A program made the translations under genes and the position numbers. The notes below the pieces were generated by a model. That model searched no databases. It was not told where the DNA came from and worked only from the letters and a program-made list of their open reading frames with translations. Positions 25,792 through 37,453 of a stretch of DNA of 64,000 nucleotides are shown here, piece by piece (position 1 is the stretch's first letter; every line of letters starts with the position of its first letter). The DNA comes from Paramesorhizobium endophyticum (GTDB lineage Bacteria > Pseudomonadota > Alphaproteobacteria > Rhizobiales > Rhizobiaceae): contig NZ_BMHH01000010.1 in assembly GCF_014640615.1 (NCBI RefSeq), positions 62,001-126,000 on the forward strand, written 5' to 3'.

Positions 25792-27221
25792 ACTGGCTAT
25801 GGACATCCGCCGATATGGTGGAAGCGATGGGCGGCAGGCCGTTCGGCACGCTGCCGGAAGGCATAAACGGCATTTCCATCGATACGCGTACGTTGAAGCC
25901 GGGCGATGCCTTCTTCGCAATTAAGGGCGAGCAATTCGACGGCCATGATTTCGCTTCCATCGCCATGGCGGCAGGCGCGGGACTGATCGTGGTGGCGGAG
26001 GCGAAGCTCCCGGCGCTCGGCAAATTGCATGTGCCGATGATCGTGGTCGAGGACGTGCTGGAGAGCCTGGCGCGGCTCGGCATCGCCTCGCGGGCGCGCT
26101 CGAAGGCGAAGATCATCGCCGTGACGGGTTCTGTCGGCAAGACGACGACCAAGGAAGCGCTGCGGCATGTGCTATCCGAGGCCGGGAAGGTCCATGCCTC
26201 GATCGCCTCGTTCAACAATCATTGGGGCGTGCCGCTGACGCTGGCGCGGATGCCTGACGATACCGAATTTGGTGTGTTCGAGATCGGCATGAACCATGCC
26301 AATGAAATCCGTCCGCTGGTGAAGATGGTGCGCCCGCATGTGGCTGTTATCACGCTGATCGCGCCCGCCCATCTCGGCCATTTCAAGGACATGAACGAAA
26401 TCGCGGCGGCCAAGGCGGAAATCTTCGAAGGCGTTGAGCCGGACGGCTATGCGCTGCTCAACCGCGACGACGAGCGTTTCGGCCTGTTGAAGGAACTGGC
26501 GGAAAAGGCCGGCGTCCCGCATGTCCACACCTTCGGCGAGAGCGAGGGGGCCGATTATCGCGCGGAGAAGGTGAAGCTTCTGCCCAATTGCTCCTGCCTG
26601 ACGGCATCCCTGGCCGGACAGGAAGCGGTGGTGAAGATCGGCGCGCCGGGACGGCATATCGTGTGGAACGCGCTCGCGACGCTCGGCGCCGCGCATCTGG
26701 TGGGCGCGGATGTGGCCAAGGTGGCTATGGCGCTCGCCACGCTCAGGGCCGAGGAAGGCCGCGGGGCGCGCTATCGCCTGCGCCATCCGCAAGGCGACAT
26801 CACGCTGATCGACGAAAGCTACAACGCCAATCCGACTTCGATGCGGGCGGCGCTCGATCTGTTGAAATCCGCCCAGCCGGAAGGCGAGGGGCGGCGCATC
26901 GCCGTTCTCGGCGATATGCTGGAGCTGGGCGAGCATTCGGCGCAGCTGCACCGCGACCTGGTAAAGCCGATCAAGGAGGCGGGTGTCGACGTACTTTTTA
27001 TCGGCGGGCCGGAGATGTCTGTGCTTCCCGATGCGTTGCCGGTTGAAATTCACACAGAATACAGGCAGAGCGTCGAGGAGTTGCAGCCGCTGGTGATCAA
27101 GGCGCTCCGCCCGGGCGATGCCGTCATGGTGAAATCGTCGAAAGGGATCGGATTCTCCCGGATCGTCAAGGCGTTGCTCGACAAGTACCCGCCTGCCGAC
27201 TCCATGGAAGCGGCTGAGTAG
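25788..27221 (+). CDS. murF: UDP-MurNAc-pentapeptide synthetase MurF
   Basis: MurF joins D-Ala-D-Ala to the tripeptide and completes the cytosolic precursor. It has 477 residues. The Mur-ligase P-loop [12 protein letters not shown] lies at about 111-122, then [26 protein letters not shown] and the C-terminal [15 protein letters not shown] segment, all typical. It overlaps murE by four bases. A 361-base gap with a palindromic element separates it from mraY. Confidence 0.96.
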   Translation: MNWLWTSADMVEAMGGRPFGTLPEGINGISIDTRTLKPGDAFFAIKGEQFDGHDFASIAMAAGAGLIVVAEAKLPALGKLHVPMIVVEDVLESLARLGIASRARSKAKIIAVTGSVGKTTTKEALRHVLSEAGKVHASIASFNNHWGVPLTLARMPDDTEFGVFEIGMNHANEIRPLVKMVRPHVAVITLIAPAHLGHFKDMNEIAAAKAEIFEGVEPDGYALLNRDDERFGLLKELAEKAGVPHVHTFGESEGADYRAEKVKLLPNCSCLTASLAGQEAVVKIGAPGRHIVWNALATLGAAHLVGADVAKVAMALATLRAEEGRGARYRLRHPQGDITLIDESYNANPTSMRAALDLLKSAQPEGEGRRIAVLGDMLELGEHSAQLHRDLVKPIKEAGVDVLFIGGPEMSVLPDALPVEIHTEYRQSVEELQPLVIKALRPGDAVMVKSSKGIGFSRIVKALLDKYPPADSMEAAE

Positions 27222-27320
27222 CCCGCAGCTCCAGAGCGGGATGTAGAAACAGTTTCGTGCGTCCTGTTCTTGAACTCGGTTCTAAAAAACGGATTCTTAT
27301 TTTGATGGAAGTGCCAGGCA

Positions 27321-27477
27321 CCCCCCTCTGCCCTGCCGGGCATCTCCCCCACAAGGGGGGAGATTGGCTGACACGGTCCGCTTCCCTCATTCTTCAAGGT
27401 TCGCGTTTGGTGCCAAGAGTTGATGAAGGCCTAATCTCCCCCCTTGTGGGGGAGATGCCCGGCAGGGCAGAGGGGGG
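27321..27477. repeat. Palindromic intergenic element, family B copy 1
   Basis: Arms CTCTGCCCTGCCGGGCATCT with CCCCCACAAGGGGGGAGAT, and their mirror image ending in GGCAGGGCAGAGGGGGG, enclose a variable core of about 60 bases. It sits between murF and mraY; near-identical copies lie at 30091-30246 and 40606-40761. Apart from this element, 27222-27582 shows nothing I can name. Confidence 0.9.
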
Positions 27478-27582
27478 TGGCTTTCGCCAGCGTTTCCAAG
27501 TGAAAATGAAAAATTCCAGCCGAATGATCTCCCCCGGAAGCCGGCAACTTTTCGGGGGTTTGCTAGGGGGATCGCAATCCTT

Positions 27583-28665
27583 ATGCTGACGTTTCTGACC
27601 CAATTTTCCGATTATGTGCCCGGGTTCAACGTGTTCCGATACATCACGTTTCGCACCGGCGGGGCACTGATCACGTCGGCGCTGCTGGTCTTCCTGTTCG
27701 GACCCATGATCATCAACTCGTTGCGCATCCGGCAGGGCAAGGGCCAGCCGATCCGCGCCGACGGCCCGCAGACCCATTTCAAGAAGGCGGGGACGCCGAC
27801 GATGGGCGGGCTGATGATCATGTTCGGCATTCTCACTTCGTCCTTCCTCTGGGCGAATTTAACGAGCGTTTATGTCTGGGTGGCGTTGCTCGTCTCGGTC
27901 GGCTTCGGCGCGATCGGCTTCTACGACGACTACCTCAAAGTCACCAAGCAGTCGGACAAGGGCTTTTCCGGCAAGGCGCGGCTCGGCATCGAATTCATCA
28001 TCGCGGCCATCGCCGGGTGGTTCATCATGCATGCCGGGCAGGAGCCATTCTCCTCGTCGCTGACCTTTCCGTTCATGAAACAGCTCGTCATCAATCTCGG
28101 CTTGTTCTTCATTCCCGTCGCCGCCTTCGTCATGGTCGGCGCGGGCAATGCGGTCAATCTGACCGATGGCCTCGACGGGCTGGCCATCGTGCCTGTCATG
28201 GTGGCCGCCGCCTCCTTCGGCTTCATCGCCTATCTCTCGGGCAATGCGATCTTCGCGGATTATCTGCAGATCCATTTCGTCCCCGGCACGGGCGAGCTTG
28301 CCGTGGTTCTGGGCGCGGTGATCGGCGCCAGCCTGGGCTTTCTCTGGTTCAACGCCCCGCCCGCCGCAATCTTCATGGGCGACACCGGTTCTCTGGCGCT
28401 GGGCGGCTTGCTCGGCGCTGTGGCTGTCGCAACCAAGCATGAGATCGTGCTTGCCATTATTGGCGGCCTGTTCGTGGTCGAGGCACTGTCTGTCATCATC
28501 CAGGTCGGCTGGTTCAAGCGTACGGGCCGTCGCGTATTCCTGATGGCGCCGATCCATCACCATTTCGAAAAGAAGGGCTGGACCGAGAGCCAGGTGGTGA
28601 TCCGTTTCTGGATTGTCTCGATCATCCTCGCCCTCATCGGCCTGTCTACATTGAAGCTGAGATAA
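27583..28665 (+). CDS. mraY: Phospho-MurNAc-pentapeptide translocase MraY
   Basis: This integral membrane enzyme moves phospho-MurNAc-pentapeptide to undecaprenyl phosphate, making lipid I. It has 360 residues and about ten hydrophobic helices. Diagnostic segments are [12 protein letters not shown] (about 66-77), FYDDYLKV with the Asp pair, [10 protein letters not shown] and [13 protein letters not shown]. The start is an ATG at 27583 after a family B palindrome. Four bases separate it from murD. Confidence 0.97.
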   Translation: MLTFLTQFSDYVPGFNVFRYITFRTGGALITSALLVFLFGPMIINSLRIRQGKGQPIRADGPQTHFKKAGTPTMGGLMIMFGILTSSFLWANLTSVYVWVALLVSVGFGAIGFYDDYLKVTKQSDKGFSGKARLGIEFIIAAIAGWFIMHAGQEPFSSSLTFPFMKQLVINLGLFFIPVAAFVMVGAGNAVNLTDGLDGLAIVPVMVAAASFGFIAYLSGNAIFADYLQIHFVPGTGELAVVLGAVIGASLGFLWFNAPPAAIFMGDTGSLALGGLLGAVAVATKHEIVLAIIGGLFVVEALSVIIQVGWFKRTGRRVFLMAPIHHHFEKKGWTESQVVIRFWIVSIILALIGLSTLKLR

Positions 28666-28669
28666 ACGC

Positions 28670-30055
28670 ATGATCCCCGCCCATTCCTTCAAGGACAAAT
28701 CGGTTGCGCTGTTCGGGCTCGGCGGCTCCGGCATCGCCACGGCGCGGGCCATCCAGGAGGGCGGGGCCCTTGTGCTGGCATGGGATGACAATCCGGCGAG
28801 CGTGGAACGGGCCAATGGGGCGGGCATCCCGACAGGCGATCTGAGGCAGGCGGACTGGAAGGGGTTTTCCTCCTTCGTGCTTTCGCCAGGCGTGCCGCTC
28901 ACTCATCCGCGTCCGCACTGGAGCGTGGATCTGGCGCGGGCGGCTGGGGTGGAGATCATCGGCGACATCGAACTCTTCGTCCGCGAGCGGAATCGGACCG
29001 CGCCGGATTGCCCGTTCATCGCCATCACCGGCACCAATGGCAAATCGACCACCACGGCGCTCATCGCGCATATCGTCAGGGCGTCGGGCCGGGACGTGCA
29101 GCTTGGCGGTAATATCGGCACGGCTGTTATGACGCTGGAGGCGCCGTCCGACGAGCGGCACTATGTGGTGGAATGCTCCTCATACCAGATCGACCTTGCG
29201 CCCTCGATCAACCCGACTGCCGGTATCCTTTTGAACCTCACGCCTGACCATCTCGACCGGCACGGCACCATGCAGCATTACGCCGATATCAAGGAGCGGC
29301 TCGTGGCCGGGAGCGGCACGGCCATTGTCGGCGTCGATGACAGCTATTGTGCCCAAATTGCCGACCGGCTGGAGCGGACGGGGAAGACGGTCATCCGCAT
29401 TTCCAAGCGCCAGCCCTTGGCCGATGGGCTTTATGCCGACGGAGCGCGGCTGATGCGGGTGAGCGGGGGCAGGGTGGAGGAAATTGCCTCGCTCGAGGGC
29501 ATCGGCTCCCTGCGCGGCGAGCACAATGCACAAAATGCACTGGCGGCGGTGGCGGCGTGTCTCACGGCGGGTCTCGATATCGCGGAAATCCGCGCCGGGC
29601 TTCAATCCTTTCCCGGCCTCGCGCACCGCATGGAGCAGGTGGCTCGCTTAAGCAAGGTGCTGTTCGTCAACGATTCCAAGGCGACCAATGCGGACGCCGC
29701 CGCACCCGCGCTGTCGTCTTTCCCGCGCATTTACTGGATCGCGGGCGGGTTGCCGAAGGAAGGCGGCATCGCGTCGCTCTCCGGCTTCTTCCCGCGTATC
29801 GCCAAGGCCTATCTTATCGGCGAAGCCGCCCCGCAATTTGCCGCGACTCTGGGCGAAGCGGTTTCTTACGAAATTTCCGGCACGATTGCTGCGGCGGTGG
29901 AGCATGCGGCGCGCGACGCGGGGCAGGATGAGGCGGCCGAGCCTGTGGTGCTGCTATCGCCTGCGTGTGCGAGCTTCGACCAGTTCCAGAATTTCGAGAA
30001 ACGAGGCGAGGCGTTCCGGGAAGCGGTGATGGAATTGGGAGCGGTGCGGGTTTGA
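28670..30055 (+). CDS. murD: UDP-MurNAc-L-Ala D-glutamate ligase MurD
   Basis: MurD adds D-Glu to UDP-MurNAc-L-Ala. It has 461 residues. The N-terminal UDP-binding fold begins [17 protein letters not shown]; the P-loop [14 protein letters not shown] lies at about 119-132, followed by [25 protein letters not shown] and [14 protein letters not shown]. All ligase motifs are present. A 237-base gap with the second family B palindrome follows before ftsW. Confidence 0.96.
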   Translation: MIPAHSFKDKSVALFGLGGSGIATARAIQEGGALVLAWDDNPASVERANGAGIPTGDLRQADWKGFSSFVLSPGVPLTHPRPHWSVDLARAAGVEIIGDIELFVRERNRTAPDCPFIAITGTNGKSTTTALIAHIVRASGRDVQLGGNIGTAVMTLEAPSDERHYVVECSSYQIDLAPSINPTAGILLNLTPDHLDRHGTMQHYADIKERLVAGSGTAIVGVDDSYCAQIADRLERTGKTVIRISKRQPLADGLYADGARLMRVSGGRVEEIASLEGIGSLRGEHNAQNALAAVAACLTAGLDIAEIRAGLQSFPGLAHRMEQVARLSKVLFVNDSKATNADAAAPALSSFPRIYWIAGGLPKEGGIASLSGFFPRIAKAYLIGEAAPQFAATLGEAVSYEISGTIAAAVEHAARDAGQDEAAEPVVLLSPACASFDQFQNFEKRGEAFREAVMELGAVRV

Positions 30056-30090
30056 GATGACGACTTTATATTCCCACGCTTGGCGCAACA

Positions 30091-30246
30091 CCCCCCTCTG
30101 CCCTGCCGGGCATCTCCCCCACAAGGGGGGAGATCGGCTGGCATCATCCACGGCGCTCATCCTGCAACATCCGCGATTGGTGCAGAGCGTTTCTGAAAGC
30201 GTAATCTCCCCCCTTGTGGGGGAGATGCCCGGCAGGGCAGAGGGGA
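30091..30246. repeat. Palindromic intergenic element, family B copy 2
   Basis: It has the same arms as the copy at 27321-27477, with a different central core of about 60 bases. It lies between murD and ftsW. The outer right flank (CTGTCCCGC-GACG) is shared with the copy near lpxC, showing that the conserved unit extends slightly beyond the palindrome. Confidence 0.9.
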
Positions 30247-30292
30247 GGACTGTCCCGCAGACGCTTCCGTCCGAGAGTAAAGGAGCCCACCC

Positions 30293-31456
30293 ATGGTAAG
30301 CCGCGTCGACCGGGGGCCTGTCGCGAATTGGTGGTGGACGATTGATCGCTTTTTCCTGGCCGCCTGCCTGGCGCTGATGGGGCTGGGCATACTGCTTTCC
30401 TTTGCCGCCAGCCCGGCGGTGGCGGAACGCATTGGGCTCTCCAGCTTCCATTTCGTCGAGCGGCAGATCGTGTTCATGATCCCGGCTCTGGTGGTGATGA
30501 TCGCGATTTCCTTCATGGGGCAGCGGGATATCAGGCGCTTTGCGCTGATCCTGCTGGGCGTGTCGCTGCTCATGATGGTCGCCGCGCTGCTCTTCGGCGT
30601 CGAGGTCAAGGGCTCGCGGCGGTGGATTTCGTTTGTGGGCATATCGATCCAGCCCTCTGAGTTCATGAAGCCCGCCTTTGTCGTCATCTGCGCGTGGCTT
30701 TTCGCGGAGCATGAGCGGCGGCCGGATATTCCCGGCAATCTCTTCGCCATGCTGCTTTTTGCACTTGTCGCGGCGCTGCTTGTTGCCCAGCCGGACCTGG
30801 GCCAGACCATGCTGACGGCGGCGACGTGGGGGGCGATGTTCTTCATGGCGGGGATGCCGTGGTTCTGGATCGTCGTGCTCGGGGCAGGGGCGATTGCCGG
30901 CGGGTTCGGCGCCTACACTTTCTTCCCGCACGTCGCGGGCCGTATCGACCGCTTCCTGACCGGAGAGGGCGATACGTTTCAGGTGGATGCGGGACGCGAG
31001 GCAATCGTGCGCGGCGGCTGGTTCGGGCAGGGGCCGGGCGAGGGGACGATCAAGCGCATCATCCCGGACAGCCATACGGACTTCATCTTTTCGGTGGCGG
31101 CGGAGGAATATGGCATTATCCTCTGCCTGCTGATCATGCTGCTCTTCGCCTTCATCGTGGTGCGCGGCCTCACGATTGCGCTAAAAGAACGCGACGAGTT
31201 CACCCGTCTGGCGGTGTCCGGCATCGTCATCCTGTTCGGCTTCCAGTCGATCATCAACATGGCGGTGAACCTTCACTTGATGCCGGCCAAGGGCATGACG
31301 CTGCCCTTCATCTCCTATGGCGGCTCGTCGCTTATCGCGGTGGCGATCACCATGGGCATTCTGCTGGCACTGACGCGGCGCCGACCCGAGGCGCGCATGT
31401 CCGCCTCGCTCGATTTCGGTTCCGGCGGCCGTCAGCTTCCCCTGATCGGAGGGTAA
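30293..31456 (+). CDS. ftsW: Septal glycan polymerase FtsW
   Basis: This is a SEDS-family peptidoglycan glycosyltransferase of the divisome, partner of FtsI. It has 387 residues and about ten transmembrane helices. Family marks include VKGSRRWISF, IQPSEFMKPAFV, AAEEYGIILCL, NLHLMPAKGMTLPFISYGGS and the acidic region QPDLGQTML, which carries the catalytic Asp. The ATG follows AAAGGAG. Three bases separate it from murG. Confidence 0.96.
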   Translation: MVSRVDRGPVANWWWTIDRFFLAACLALMGLGILLSFAASPAVAERIGLSSFHFVERQIVFMIPALVVMIAISFMGQRDIRRFALILLGVSLLMMVAALLFGVEVKGSRRWISFVGISIQPSEFMKPAFVVICAWLFAEHERRPDIPGNLFAMLLFALVAALLVAQPDLGQTMLTAATWGAMFFMAGMPWFWIVVLGAGAIAGGFGAYTFFPHVAGRIDRFLTGEGDTFQVDAGREAIVRGGWFGQGPGEGTIKRIIPDSHTDFIFSVAAEEYGIILCLLIMLLFAFIVVRGLTIALKERDEFTRLAVSGIVILFGFQSIINMAVNLHLMPAKGMTLPFISYGGSSLIAVAITMGILLALTRRRPEARMSASLDFGSGGRQLPLIGG

Positions 31457-31459
31457 CAG

Positions 31460-32587
31460 ATGTCGAAGGGGGCCATCGTTCTATGCGCCGGGGGAACCGG
31501 CGGTCATCTTTTCCCCGCCGAGGCGCTGGCGCATGAACTGACCGCGCGGGGGTGGGAGGTGCATCTTGCCACCGACACGCGGGCGCAGCGCTTTGCCGGG
31601 AGCTTTCCCGCCAAGTCGCTGCACGTTATCCGCTCCGCGACCATTTCCGGGCGCAATCCGATTGCGATTGCCCGGACCATGTGGCGGCTCTGGCAGGGCA
31701 ATCTCGACGCCCGCAAACTCTTCCGCGATTTGAAGCCGAAGCTCGTCGCCGGGTTTGGCGGCTACCCGACCCTGCCGCCCCTCTATGCGGCCACGCGCAT
31801 GGGAATTCCTACCCTCATCCATGAGCAGAACGCGGTGATGGGGCGGGCAAACAGGGGGTTAGCCCCCCGTGTGGACGCCATTGCTGGGGGCTTTCTGCCC
31901 GAGAGGGGGGAGAGTTTTGCGGCAAAGACCGTGCAAACGGGCAACCCGGTGCGCCCTGCGGTACTGGCCGAGACCGATAAACCGTACCATCAGGCACGCC
32001 CGGGTGAACCGTTTCAGCTCCTCGTGTTCGGCGGCAGTCAGGGGGCAGGCTTCTTCTCGTCAGCCATTCCGGCAGCGATCAAGCTTTTGCCCGAGGAGGT
32101 CAGGTCGCGGCTGCAAGTGACGCAGCAGGCTCGGGCCGACGACGAGGCGCAAGTAAAAGCCACCTATCGGGAAATGGGCATGGCGGCGGAGGTCGCGCCG
32201 TTCTTCACCAACATGCCCGCGCGCATCGCCAAGGCGCATTTCGTCATCTCTCGTTCCGGCGCGTCCACTGTCTCGGAAATCGCGGCAATCGGGCGGCCCG
32301 CCGTGCTGGTGCCGTTTCCACATGCGCTCGATCATGACCAGGCGGCTAATGCGGCGGCGCTGGAAGCGGCGGGCGGGGCGCAGGTCATTCGCCAGCAGGA
32401 GCTTACCCCGGAGCGGCTGGCGCAGATCATCACCGATGCGATGAACGAGCCGGAGCGGCTGGCGGCGATGGCAAATGCGGCGCGCAGTGTGGGCCGACCG
32501 GACGCCACGCAGTTGCTCGCCGATCTGGCAGAGGCTATTGCAGCGGGCAGAACCATCAAGGAATTCAAGGAAGGAACCCGGCCATGA
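31460..32587 (+). CDS. murG: UDP-GlcNAc transferase MurG
   Basis: MurG adds GlcNAc to lipid I to form lipid II at the inner face of the membrane. It has 375 residues and a GT-B fold with [12 protein letters not shown] at 9-20, [19 protein letters not shown] and the C-terminal [16 protein letters not shown], then [14 protein letters not shown] donor-binding segments. The stop overlaps the murC start by ATGA. Confidence 0.97.
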   Translation: MSKGAIVLCAGGTGGHLFPAEALAHELTARGWEVHLATDTRAQRFAGSFPAKSLHVIRSATISGRNPIAIARTMWRLWQGNLDARKLFRDLKPKLVAGFGGYPTLPPLYAATRMGIPTLIHEQNAVMGRANRGLAPRVDAIAGGFLPERGESFAAKTVQTGNPVRPAVLAETDKPYHQARPGEPFQLLVFGGSQGAGFFSSAIPAAIKLLPEEVRSRLQVTQQARADDEAQVKATYREMGMAAEVAPFFTNMPARIAKAHFVISRSGASTVSEIAAIGRPAVLVPFPHALDHDQAANAAALEAAGGAQVIRQQELTPERLAQIITDAMNEPERLAAMANAARSVGRPDATQLLADLAEAIAAGRTIKEFKEGTRP

Positions 32588-33990
32588 AGATGCCGCTGAA
32601 CATCGGGCTCGTGCATTTCGTCGGCATAGGCGGCATTGGCATGAGCGGCATTGCCGAGGCGCTGCATAATCTGGGCTACCGGGTGCAGGGCTCGGACCAG
32701 TCGGACGGCGCCAATGTCCAGCGCCTGCGCGACAAGGGTATTGCGGTGTTCGTCGGTCATAATGCCGAGAATCTGGGCGACGCCGAAGTGGTCGTCGTCT
32801 CGACGGCGATCAAGAAGAACAACCCTGAACTGGTCGCCGCGCGCGAGAAGCTGCTGCCGGTGGTTCGCCGCGCCGAGATGCTGGCCGAGCTGATGCGCTT
32901 CCGCCAGGCGGTCGCCATCGGCGGCACCCATGGCAAGACCACCACCACCTCGATGGTGGCGGCGCTGCTCGAAGCCGGCAATCTCGACCCGACCGTCATC
33001 AATGGGGGCATCATCAACGCCTATGGCACCAATGCGCGCATGGGCGCGGGCGACTGGATGGTGGTCGAGGCGGACGAGAGCGACGGCACCTTCCTGAAAC
33101 TGCCCGCCGATATCGCCGTTGTCACCAATATCGACCCTGAGCATCTCGACCATTACGGCTCGTTCGACAATGTGCGTGAGGCGTTCCGCCAGTTTGTGGA
33201 AAATGTACCGTTTTACGGCTTCGGCGTGATGTGCCTCGACCATCCGGAAGTGCAGGCGCTGGTCAGCCGAATCGAGGACCGCCGCGTCATCACCTATGGC
33301 GAGAACCCGCAGGCGGATGTGCGTTTCACGAACCACGCCTATAAGGGCGCTTCGTCCACCTTCGACGTGGTGATCCGCTCGCGCAAGAACGACGAGCTCA
33401 TCGAAATCACCGGCCTGACCCTTCCGATGCCGGGGCGGCACAATGTCTCCAACGCCACCGCGGCGGTTGCCGTGGCGCATGAGCTTGGCATTTCCGCCGA
33501 CGACATCCGCAAGGGGCTTTCGTCTTTCGGCGGGGTGAAAAGGCGTTTCACCCATACGGGCACATGGAATGGCGTCGAGATTTTCGACGATTACGGGCAC
33601 CATCCAGTGGAGATCAAGGCGGTGCTGAGAGCCGCGCGCGAGGCGACGCAGGGCCGCGTCATCGCCATCGTCCAGCCGCACCGCTACAGCCGCCTGGCGA
33701 GCCTGTTCGACGATTTCGCCTCCTGCTTCAACGATGCGGATGTCGTCGCCATCGCGCCGGTCTATGCAGCGGGCGAGGAACCGATCGAGGGCATCGATTC
33801 CGAAGCGCTGGTCAGCCGCATCAAGACGGCGGGTCATCGCGATGCGCGGTATTTGACGGGCGCAGACGCGCTGGCGCCGCTGGTGGCTTCGACTGCCGGT
33901 TCAGGCGATTTCGTCGTGTGTCTGGGCGCGGGGAATATCACGCAATGGGCGTATGCGCTGCCGAAGGAATTGTCGGGAGGAGCGAAATAA
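32584..33990 (+). CDS. murC: UDP-MurNAc L-alanine ligase MurC
   Basis: MurC adds L-Ala to UDP-MurNAc, the first amino acid of the stem peptide. It has 468 residues. The N-terminal [15 protein letters not shown], the P-loop [14 protein letters not shown] (about 117-130), [19 protein letters not shown] and [15 protein letters not shown] are standard. The last base of its stop is the first base of the murB start (TAATG). Confidence 0.97.
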   Translation: MKMPLNIGLVHFVGIGGIGMSGIAEALHNLGYRVQGSDQSDGANVQRLRDKGIAVFVGHNAENLGDAEVVVVSTAIKKNNPELVAAREKLLPVVRRAEMLAELMRFRQAVAIGGTHGKTTTTSMVAALLEAGNLDPTVINGGIINAYGTNARMGAGDWMVVEADESDGTFLKLPADIAVVTNIDPEHLDHYGSFDNVREAFRQFVENVPFYGFGVMCLDHPEVQALVSRIEDRRVITYGENPQADVRFTNHAYKGASSTFDVVIRSRKNDELIEITGLTLPMPGRHNVSNATAAVAVAHELGISADDIRKGLSSFGGVKRRFTHTGTWNGVEIFDDYGHHPVEIKAVLRAAREATQGRVIAIVQPHRYSRLASLFDDFASCFNDADVVAIAPVYAAGEEPIEGIDSEALVSRIKTAGHRDARYLTGADALAPLVASTAGSGDFVVCLGAGNITQWAYALPKELSGGAK

Positions 33991-34985
33991 TGGATGGCGC
34001 GGCGCTGATAGCGAAGCTGGGCGACAGGCTTTCCGGGCTGCGGGGCCGAATCACGCCCAATGCGGAGATGGACAAGATCACTTGGTTCCGCGCCGGCGGG
34101 CTGGCGGAAGTGCTGTTCCAGCCGGCGGATGAGGAGGATCTGGCGGCGTTTCTGAAAGCCGTGCCGGAGGAAATCCCCGTCATGGTCGTCGGTATCGGCT
34201 CCAATCTGTTGGTGCGTGACGGGGGCATTCCGGGCTTCGTGGTGCGGCTTTCGGCCAAGGGGTTCGGCGAGATCGAGCGTGTTTCCGAGACGCAGCTTCG
34301 TGCCGGCACGGCGACGCCCGACAAGCGGCTGGCGGCGGCGGCGCTCGAGGCTGGGATTGCGGGCTTCCACTTTTACCACGGCATACCCGGCGGCATCGGC
34401 GGCGCGCTGCGCATGAATGCGGGCGCGAACGGCGTCGAGACGCGCGAGCGCGTGGTCGAGGTGAGAGCGCTCGACCGTAAGGGCGACCTGCACATTCTCT
34501 CCAATGCCGATATGGGCTATGCCTATCGCCACTCATCCGCGTCGCCGGAATTGATCTTCACCTCTGCGCTGTTCGAGGGGATGCCGGGCGCGCACGACGA
34601 AATCCGCGCCGCGATGGACGCCGTGCAGCATCATCGCGAGACGGTGCAGCCGATCCGCGAAAAGACGGGCGGCTCGACCTTCAAGAATCCCGAGGGCACC
34701 TCGGCCTGGAAGGAGATCGACAAGGCCGGCTGCAGAGGGAAGAGGGTCGGCGGGGCGCAGATGTCGGAGATGCATTGTAATTTCATGATCAACACCGGCA
34801 ATGCGACCGGACACGATCTGGAAACGCTGGGCGAGACGGTGCGGGCGCGCGTGCTGGAGAATTCGGGCATAAGGCTGCACTGGGAGATCAAGCGTATAGG
34901 CTTATTCGAAGCGGGAAAAGACGTGCCGGAATTTCCGGGGGGAAATTATGGTGACCAGGAAGGCAACAGTTCAACGGACAGATGA
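33990..34985 (+). CDS. murB: UDP-N-acetylenolpyruvoylglucosamine reductase MurB, altered C-terminus
   Basis: MurB is an FAD/NADPH enzyme that reduces enolpyruvyl-UDP-GlcNAc to UDP-MurNAc. It has 331 residues. [19 protein letters not shown] begins the FAD domain; [39 protein letters not shown] and the catalytic-side EIKRIG are present. The last 14 or so residues ([14 protein letters not shown]) are read through the ribosome site and first codons of the next gene, so the natural end seems to have been replaced. The start at 33990 is fixed by overlap with murC; upstream open frame is a shadow. Confidence 0.95.
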   Translation: MDGAALIAKLGDRLSGLRGRITPNAEMDKITWFRAGGLAEVLFQPADEEDLAAFLKAVPEEIPVMVVGIGSNLLVRDGGIPGFVVRLSAKGFGEIERVSETQLRAGTATPDKRLAAAALEAGIAGFHFYHGIPGGIGGALRMNAGANGVETRERVVEVRALDRKGDLHILSNADMGYAYRHSSASPELIFTSALFEGMPGAHDEIRAAMDAVQHHRETVQPIREKTGGSTFKNPEGTSAWKEIDKAGCRGKRVGGAQMSEMHCNFMINTGNATGHDLETLGETVRARVLENSGIRLHWEIKRIGLFEAGKDVPEFPGGNYGDQEGNSSTDR

Positions 34986-35310
34986 AGCAGCCGCCTTGAA
35001 AACGGGCGGCGGCGATGGCACATTTGATGGCATGGAAGCACGTGTCGCCAAACTGGAAAGCCTCGCTGAGGGCACCCGCAATACGCTGGACAGCATGGGG
35101 CGGGAGCTTGTCCGTATCGAAGCGAAAATTGATTCGCTTGCGAGTACGGTAGAGAAGGTGGCAGATAAGGTGGACAGGCTTACGAGCGATGTTGCCGAAC
35201 TCAAAGGCCGGGTTTCTCAAATGCCTACGATATTCCAGCTGTTGGGGATGGTATTCGCGATTATGGGTGCAACCTTTGCGTTCATCAGATTTGGGCTGGC
35301 CGGTCTTTAA
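34948..35310 (+). CDS. Coiled-coil protein with C-terminal membrane anchor, inserted in dcw cluster
   Basis: This 120-residue protein has a basic/flexible start, a long coiled coil at about 28-92 ([20 protein letters not shown], then heptads through [15 protein letters not shown]), and one hydrophobic helix at about 96-116. It is therefore probably a tail-anchored inner-membrane protein facing the cytosol. Similar small coiled-coil/TM proteins are scattered in rhizobial genomes, often of unknown function. It overlaps murB by 38 bases and has its own GGGGGG ribosome site. It is not a normal dcw member. A divisome role is possible from location but unproven. Confidence 0.75.
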   Translation: MVTRKATVQRTDEAAALKTGGGDGTFDGMEARVAKLESLAEGTRNTLDSMGRELVRIEAKIDSLASTVEKVADKVDRLTSDVAELKGRVSQMPTIFQLLGMVFAIMGATFAFIRFGLAGL

Positions 35311-35609
35311 CCCGCTTCATTACCCTAATTTGTTCCGGTAGCTTCCTGTCGTGAAGGGTGTTGGCTGGCCCTGACATGCGGCTCCGTGGGGAAATAGCCG
35401 CTGGGGCTTTTTGAGTCGACTGGATCCCAATCCTCTCCTTTTGACGAAGGGGGTTGCCACGGAATCAACTCTCTGATTCTTATAGGACAAGCGTTAACTG
35501 ATTTGAGTCGGCGGATTATTCGTCTGTCTACGGCCTCGTCGTGGGGGTTGTGGGACGCTATCAGTATTGCGTTGATTCCAGGTATCCAGAACGCAGAGGG
35601 GTTTCTTGC
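35311..35609 (+). other. Gap before ddl with no recognised gene
   Basis: These 299 bases split murB and the inserted gene from ddl, an unusual break in this cluster. Short ORFs on both strands lack ribosome sites and coding bias. A small GC-rich stem with a T-run (AGCCGCTGGGGCTTTTT, 35388-35404) could be a weak terminator of the inserted gene. ddl may therefore need its own promoter, but I see no strong one. Confidence 0.4.
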
Positions 35610-36536
35610 ATGGCGAAAAAGCATGTCGCAATGTTGATGGGGGGATTCTCATCGGAGCGCCCGGTGAGCCTCTCGTCGGGTGCGGCGTGCGCCGAGGCTC
35701 TGGAGGCGGAGGGCTATCAGGTCACCCGGGTCGATGTCGGTAGCGATGTCGCGCATGTGCTGGCCGAGCTCAGGCCGGATGTCGCGTTCAACGCGCTGCA
35801 TGGTCCCTTGGGTGAGGACGGCTCGATCCAGGGTATCCTCGAATATCTGAAAATTCCCTATACGCATTCCGGCGTCATGGCTTCCGCGCTCGCCATGGAC
35901 AAAGGGCGGGCGAAGATCGTCGCGGCCGCTGCCGGTGTCTCCGTCGCCGAATCAAAGGTGATGAACCGTTTCGATTTCACCTCCAGCCATCCGATGAAGC
36001 CGCCTTATGTGGTGAAGCCGGTGCGCGAGGGGTCGAGCTTTGGTGTGGTGATCGTCAAGGAGGATCAGTCGCATCCGCCGCAGATCATTACCTCGTCCGA
36101 GTGGAAATATGGCGATTTCGTCATGGTGGAGCGCTATATTGCCGGGCGCGAGCTTACCTGTGCTGTCATGGGGGATGTGGCGCTAGGTGTCTGCGAGATC
36201 ATCCCGGTTGGCCATCAGTTCTACGATTACGATTCCAAATACGCTCCCGGCGCATCAAAACATGAATGCCCGGCGAAAATTTTACCGAAAATTTACCAAA
36301 AAATACAGACAATGGCGCTCAGGGCACATCAAGCGATTGGCTGTAAGGGCGTGAGCCGCTCCGACTTCCGTTATGACGACCGTTTTTCGGAGGATGGCGA
36401 ACTTGTCTGGCTGGAGATCAATACCCAGCCCGGCATGACGCCCACATCGCTGGTGCCGGATATTGCCAAGGCCGCGGGGCATTCCTTCGGCGAATTGTTG
36501 AGTTGGATGGTGGAGGACGCATCGTGCCTGCGTTGA
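35610..36536 (+). CDS. ddl: D-alanine-D-alanine ligase
   Basis: Ddl makes the D-Ala-D-Ala used by MurF. It has 308 residues and an ATP-grasp fold: [18 protein letters not shown] at the N-terminus, [32 protein letters not shown] and the Mg-binding [15 protein letters not shown]. The ATG at 35610 follows AGAGGGG; a longer frame starts in the gap without support. Its 3' end overlaps ftsQ. Confidence 0.96.
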   Translation: MAKKHVAMLMGGFSSERPVSLSSGAACAEALEAEGYQVTRVDVGSDVAHVLAELRPDVAFNALHGPLGEDGSIQGILEYLKIPYTHSGVMASALAMDKGRAKIVAAAAGVSVAESKVMNRFDFTSSHPMKPPYVVKPVREGSSFGVVIVKEDQSHPPQIITSSEWKYGDFVMVERYIAGRELTCAVMGDVALGVCEIIPVGHQFYDYDSKYAPGASKHECPAKILPKIYQKIQTMALRAHQAIGCKGVSRSDFRYDDRFSEDGELVWLEINTQPGMTPTSLVPDIAKAAGHSFGELLSWMVEDASCLR

Positions 36537-37453
36537 ACGGTAGAGCCTACAGCGCCGATAGGGCGGCTGCGACGCGTCAGGCGTCGGCGGCCCAGGGTGC
36601 GTTCGTTCTGCCGAGATTCCTCCGCAAGCCGTTTCGTCTCGCCATGCGCCTCATCGAGGGCAATGTCACGGTGCCGCGCCATTTCGGTACGCTCGGCGCG
36701 CTGGGCTTCCTTGGCCTCACCGGGCTTTATGGCATGCAGCTCGGCGGTCATACGCCGGAAGTCGTCAAGGCGACCACGTCCACCTTGGGTTTCGCGATCG
36801 AGAAGGTCGATGTGGCGGGCAACCGCGAGACCTCCGAGATCGACGTGCTGGGTGCGCTGGCGCTCGACGGCGAAACCTCGCTGATCGGCATGAGCGCGGA
36901 AGAGGCGCGCGCGGCAATCGCGAGGCTGCCCTGGGTCGAGACCGTTGATGTGCGCAAGGTTTATCCCGGAACGGTCAATGTCTCCATCGCCGAGCGCAAG
37001 GCGTTTGCCATCTGGCAGCGCGACAAGGATCTCGCGCTGATCGACGATGCCGGCATGCCCATCGTTTCCTTTTCCGGCCGTCATGCGGATCTGCCGCTGG
37101 TCGTGGGCGAGGGGGCGGGCAGCACCGCCAAGGATTTCGTTGCCAAGGTTGCTTCCTATCCGCATCTGGCGGGCAAGGTGCGGGCCTATATCCGCATTGC
37201 TGATCGCCGCTGGGATCTCATGCTTGAGAACGGCGTCCGCGTGATGCTGCCGGAGCATGGGGCCGAGGCGACGCTGGCGGCTCTCGAAAAGCTCGACCAG
37301 GAAAAAGGATTGCTGTCCCGCGATATCCTTGCCGTGGATATGCGCATCGAGGACCGCGTGAGTGTCCGCCTCACGCCTGCAGCGATGGAGCGCCGCGAGC
37401 AGGTGCTTAAGGATCGCGACAAAGAGTTGGCCCGTGCGAGGAAACGCGTATGA
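36524..37453 (+). CDS. ftsQ: Cell division protein FtsQ
   Basis: This bitopic divisome protein has 309 residues. A cytosolic N-terminal tail of about 55 residues is followed by one membrane helix ([19 protein letters not shown]), then a POTRA domain ([20 protein letters not shown]) and the FtsQ beta domain. The GTG at 36524 is preferred over a TTG at 36503 because GGAGG lies seven bases before it. It overlaps ddl by 13 bases and ftsA by four. It recruits FtsL/FtsB to the septum. Confidence 0.93.
   Translation: MPALNGRAYSADRAAATRQASAAQGAFVLPRFLRKPFRLAMRLIEGNVTVPRHFGTLGALGFLGLTGLYGMQLGGHTPEVVKATTSTLGFAIEKVDVAGNRETSEIDVLGALALDGETSLIGMSAEEARAAIARLPWVETVDVRKVYPGTVNVSIAERKAFAIWQRDKDLALIDDAGMPIVSFSGRHADLPLVVGEGAGSTAKDFVAKVASYPHLAGKVRAYIRIADRRWDLMLENGVRVMLPEHGAEATLAALEKLDQEKGLLSRDILAVDMRIEDRVSVRLTPAAMERREQVLKDRDKELARARKRV

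Noticed and set aside
24421-25920. 499-codon minus-strand frame opposite murE
   Set aside because: Antisense shadow with no domain; murE on the plus strand has all its motifs.
32332-33837. 501-codon minus-strand frame opposite murC
   Set aside because: Antisense shadow; murC motifs are complete on the plus strand.
35325-35624. 99-codon minus-strand ORF in the murB-ddl gap
   Set aside because: No ribosome site, no domain, and it runs into the ddl start on the other strand.
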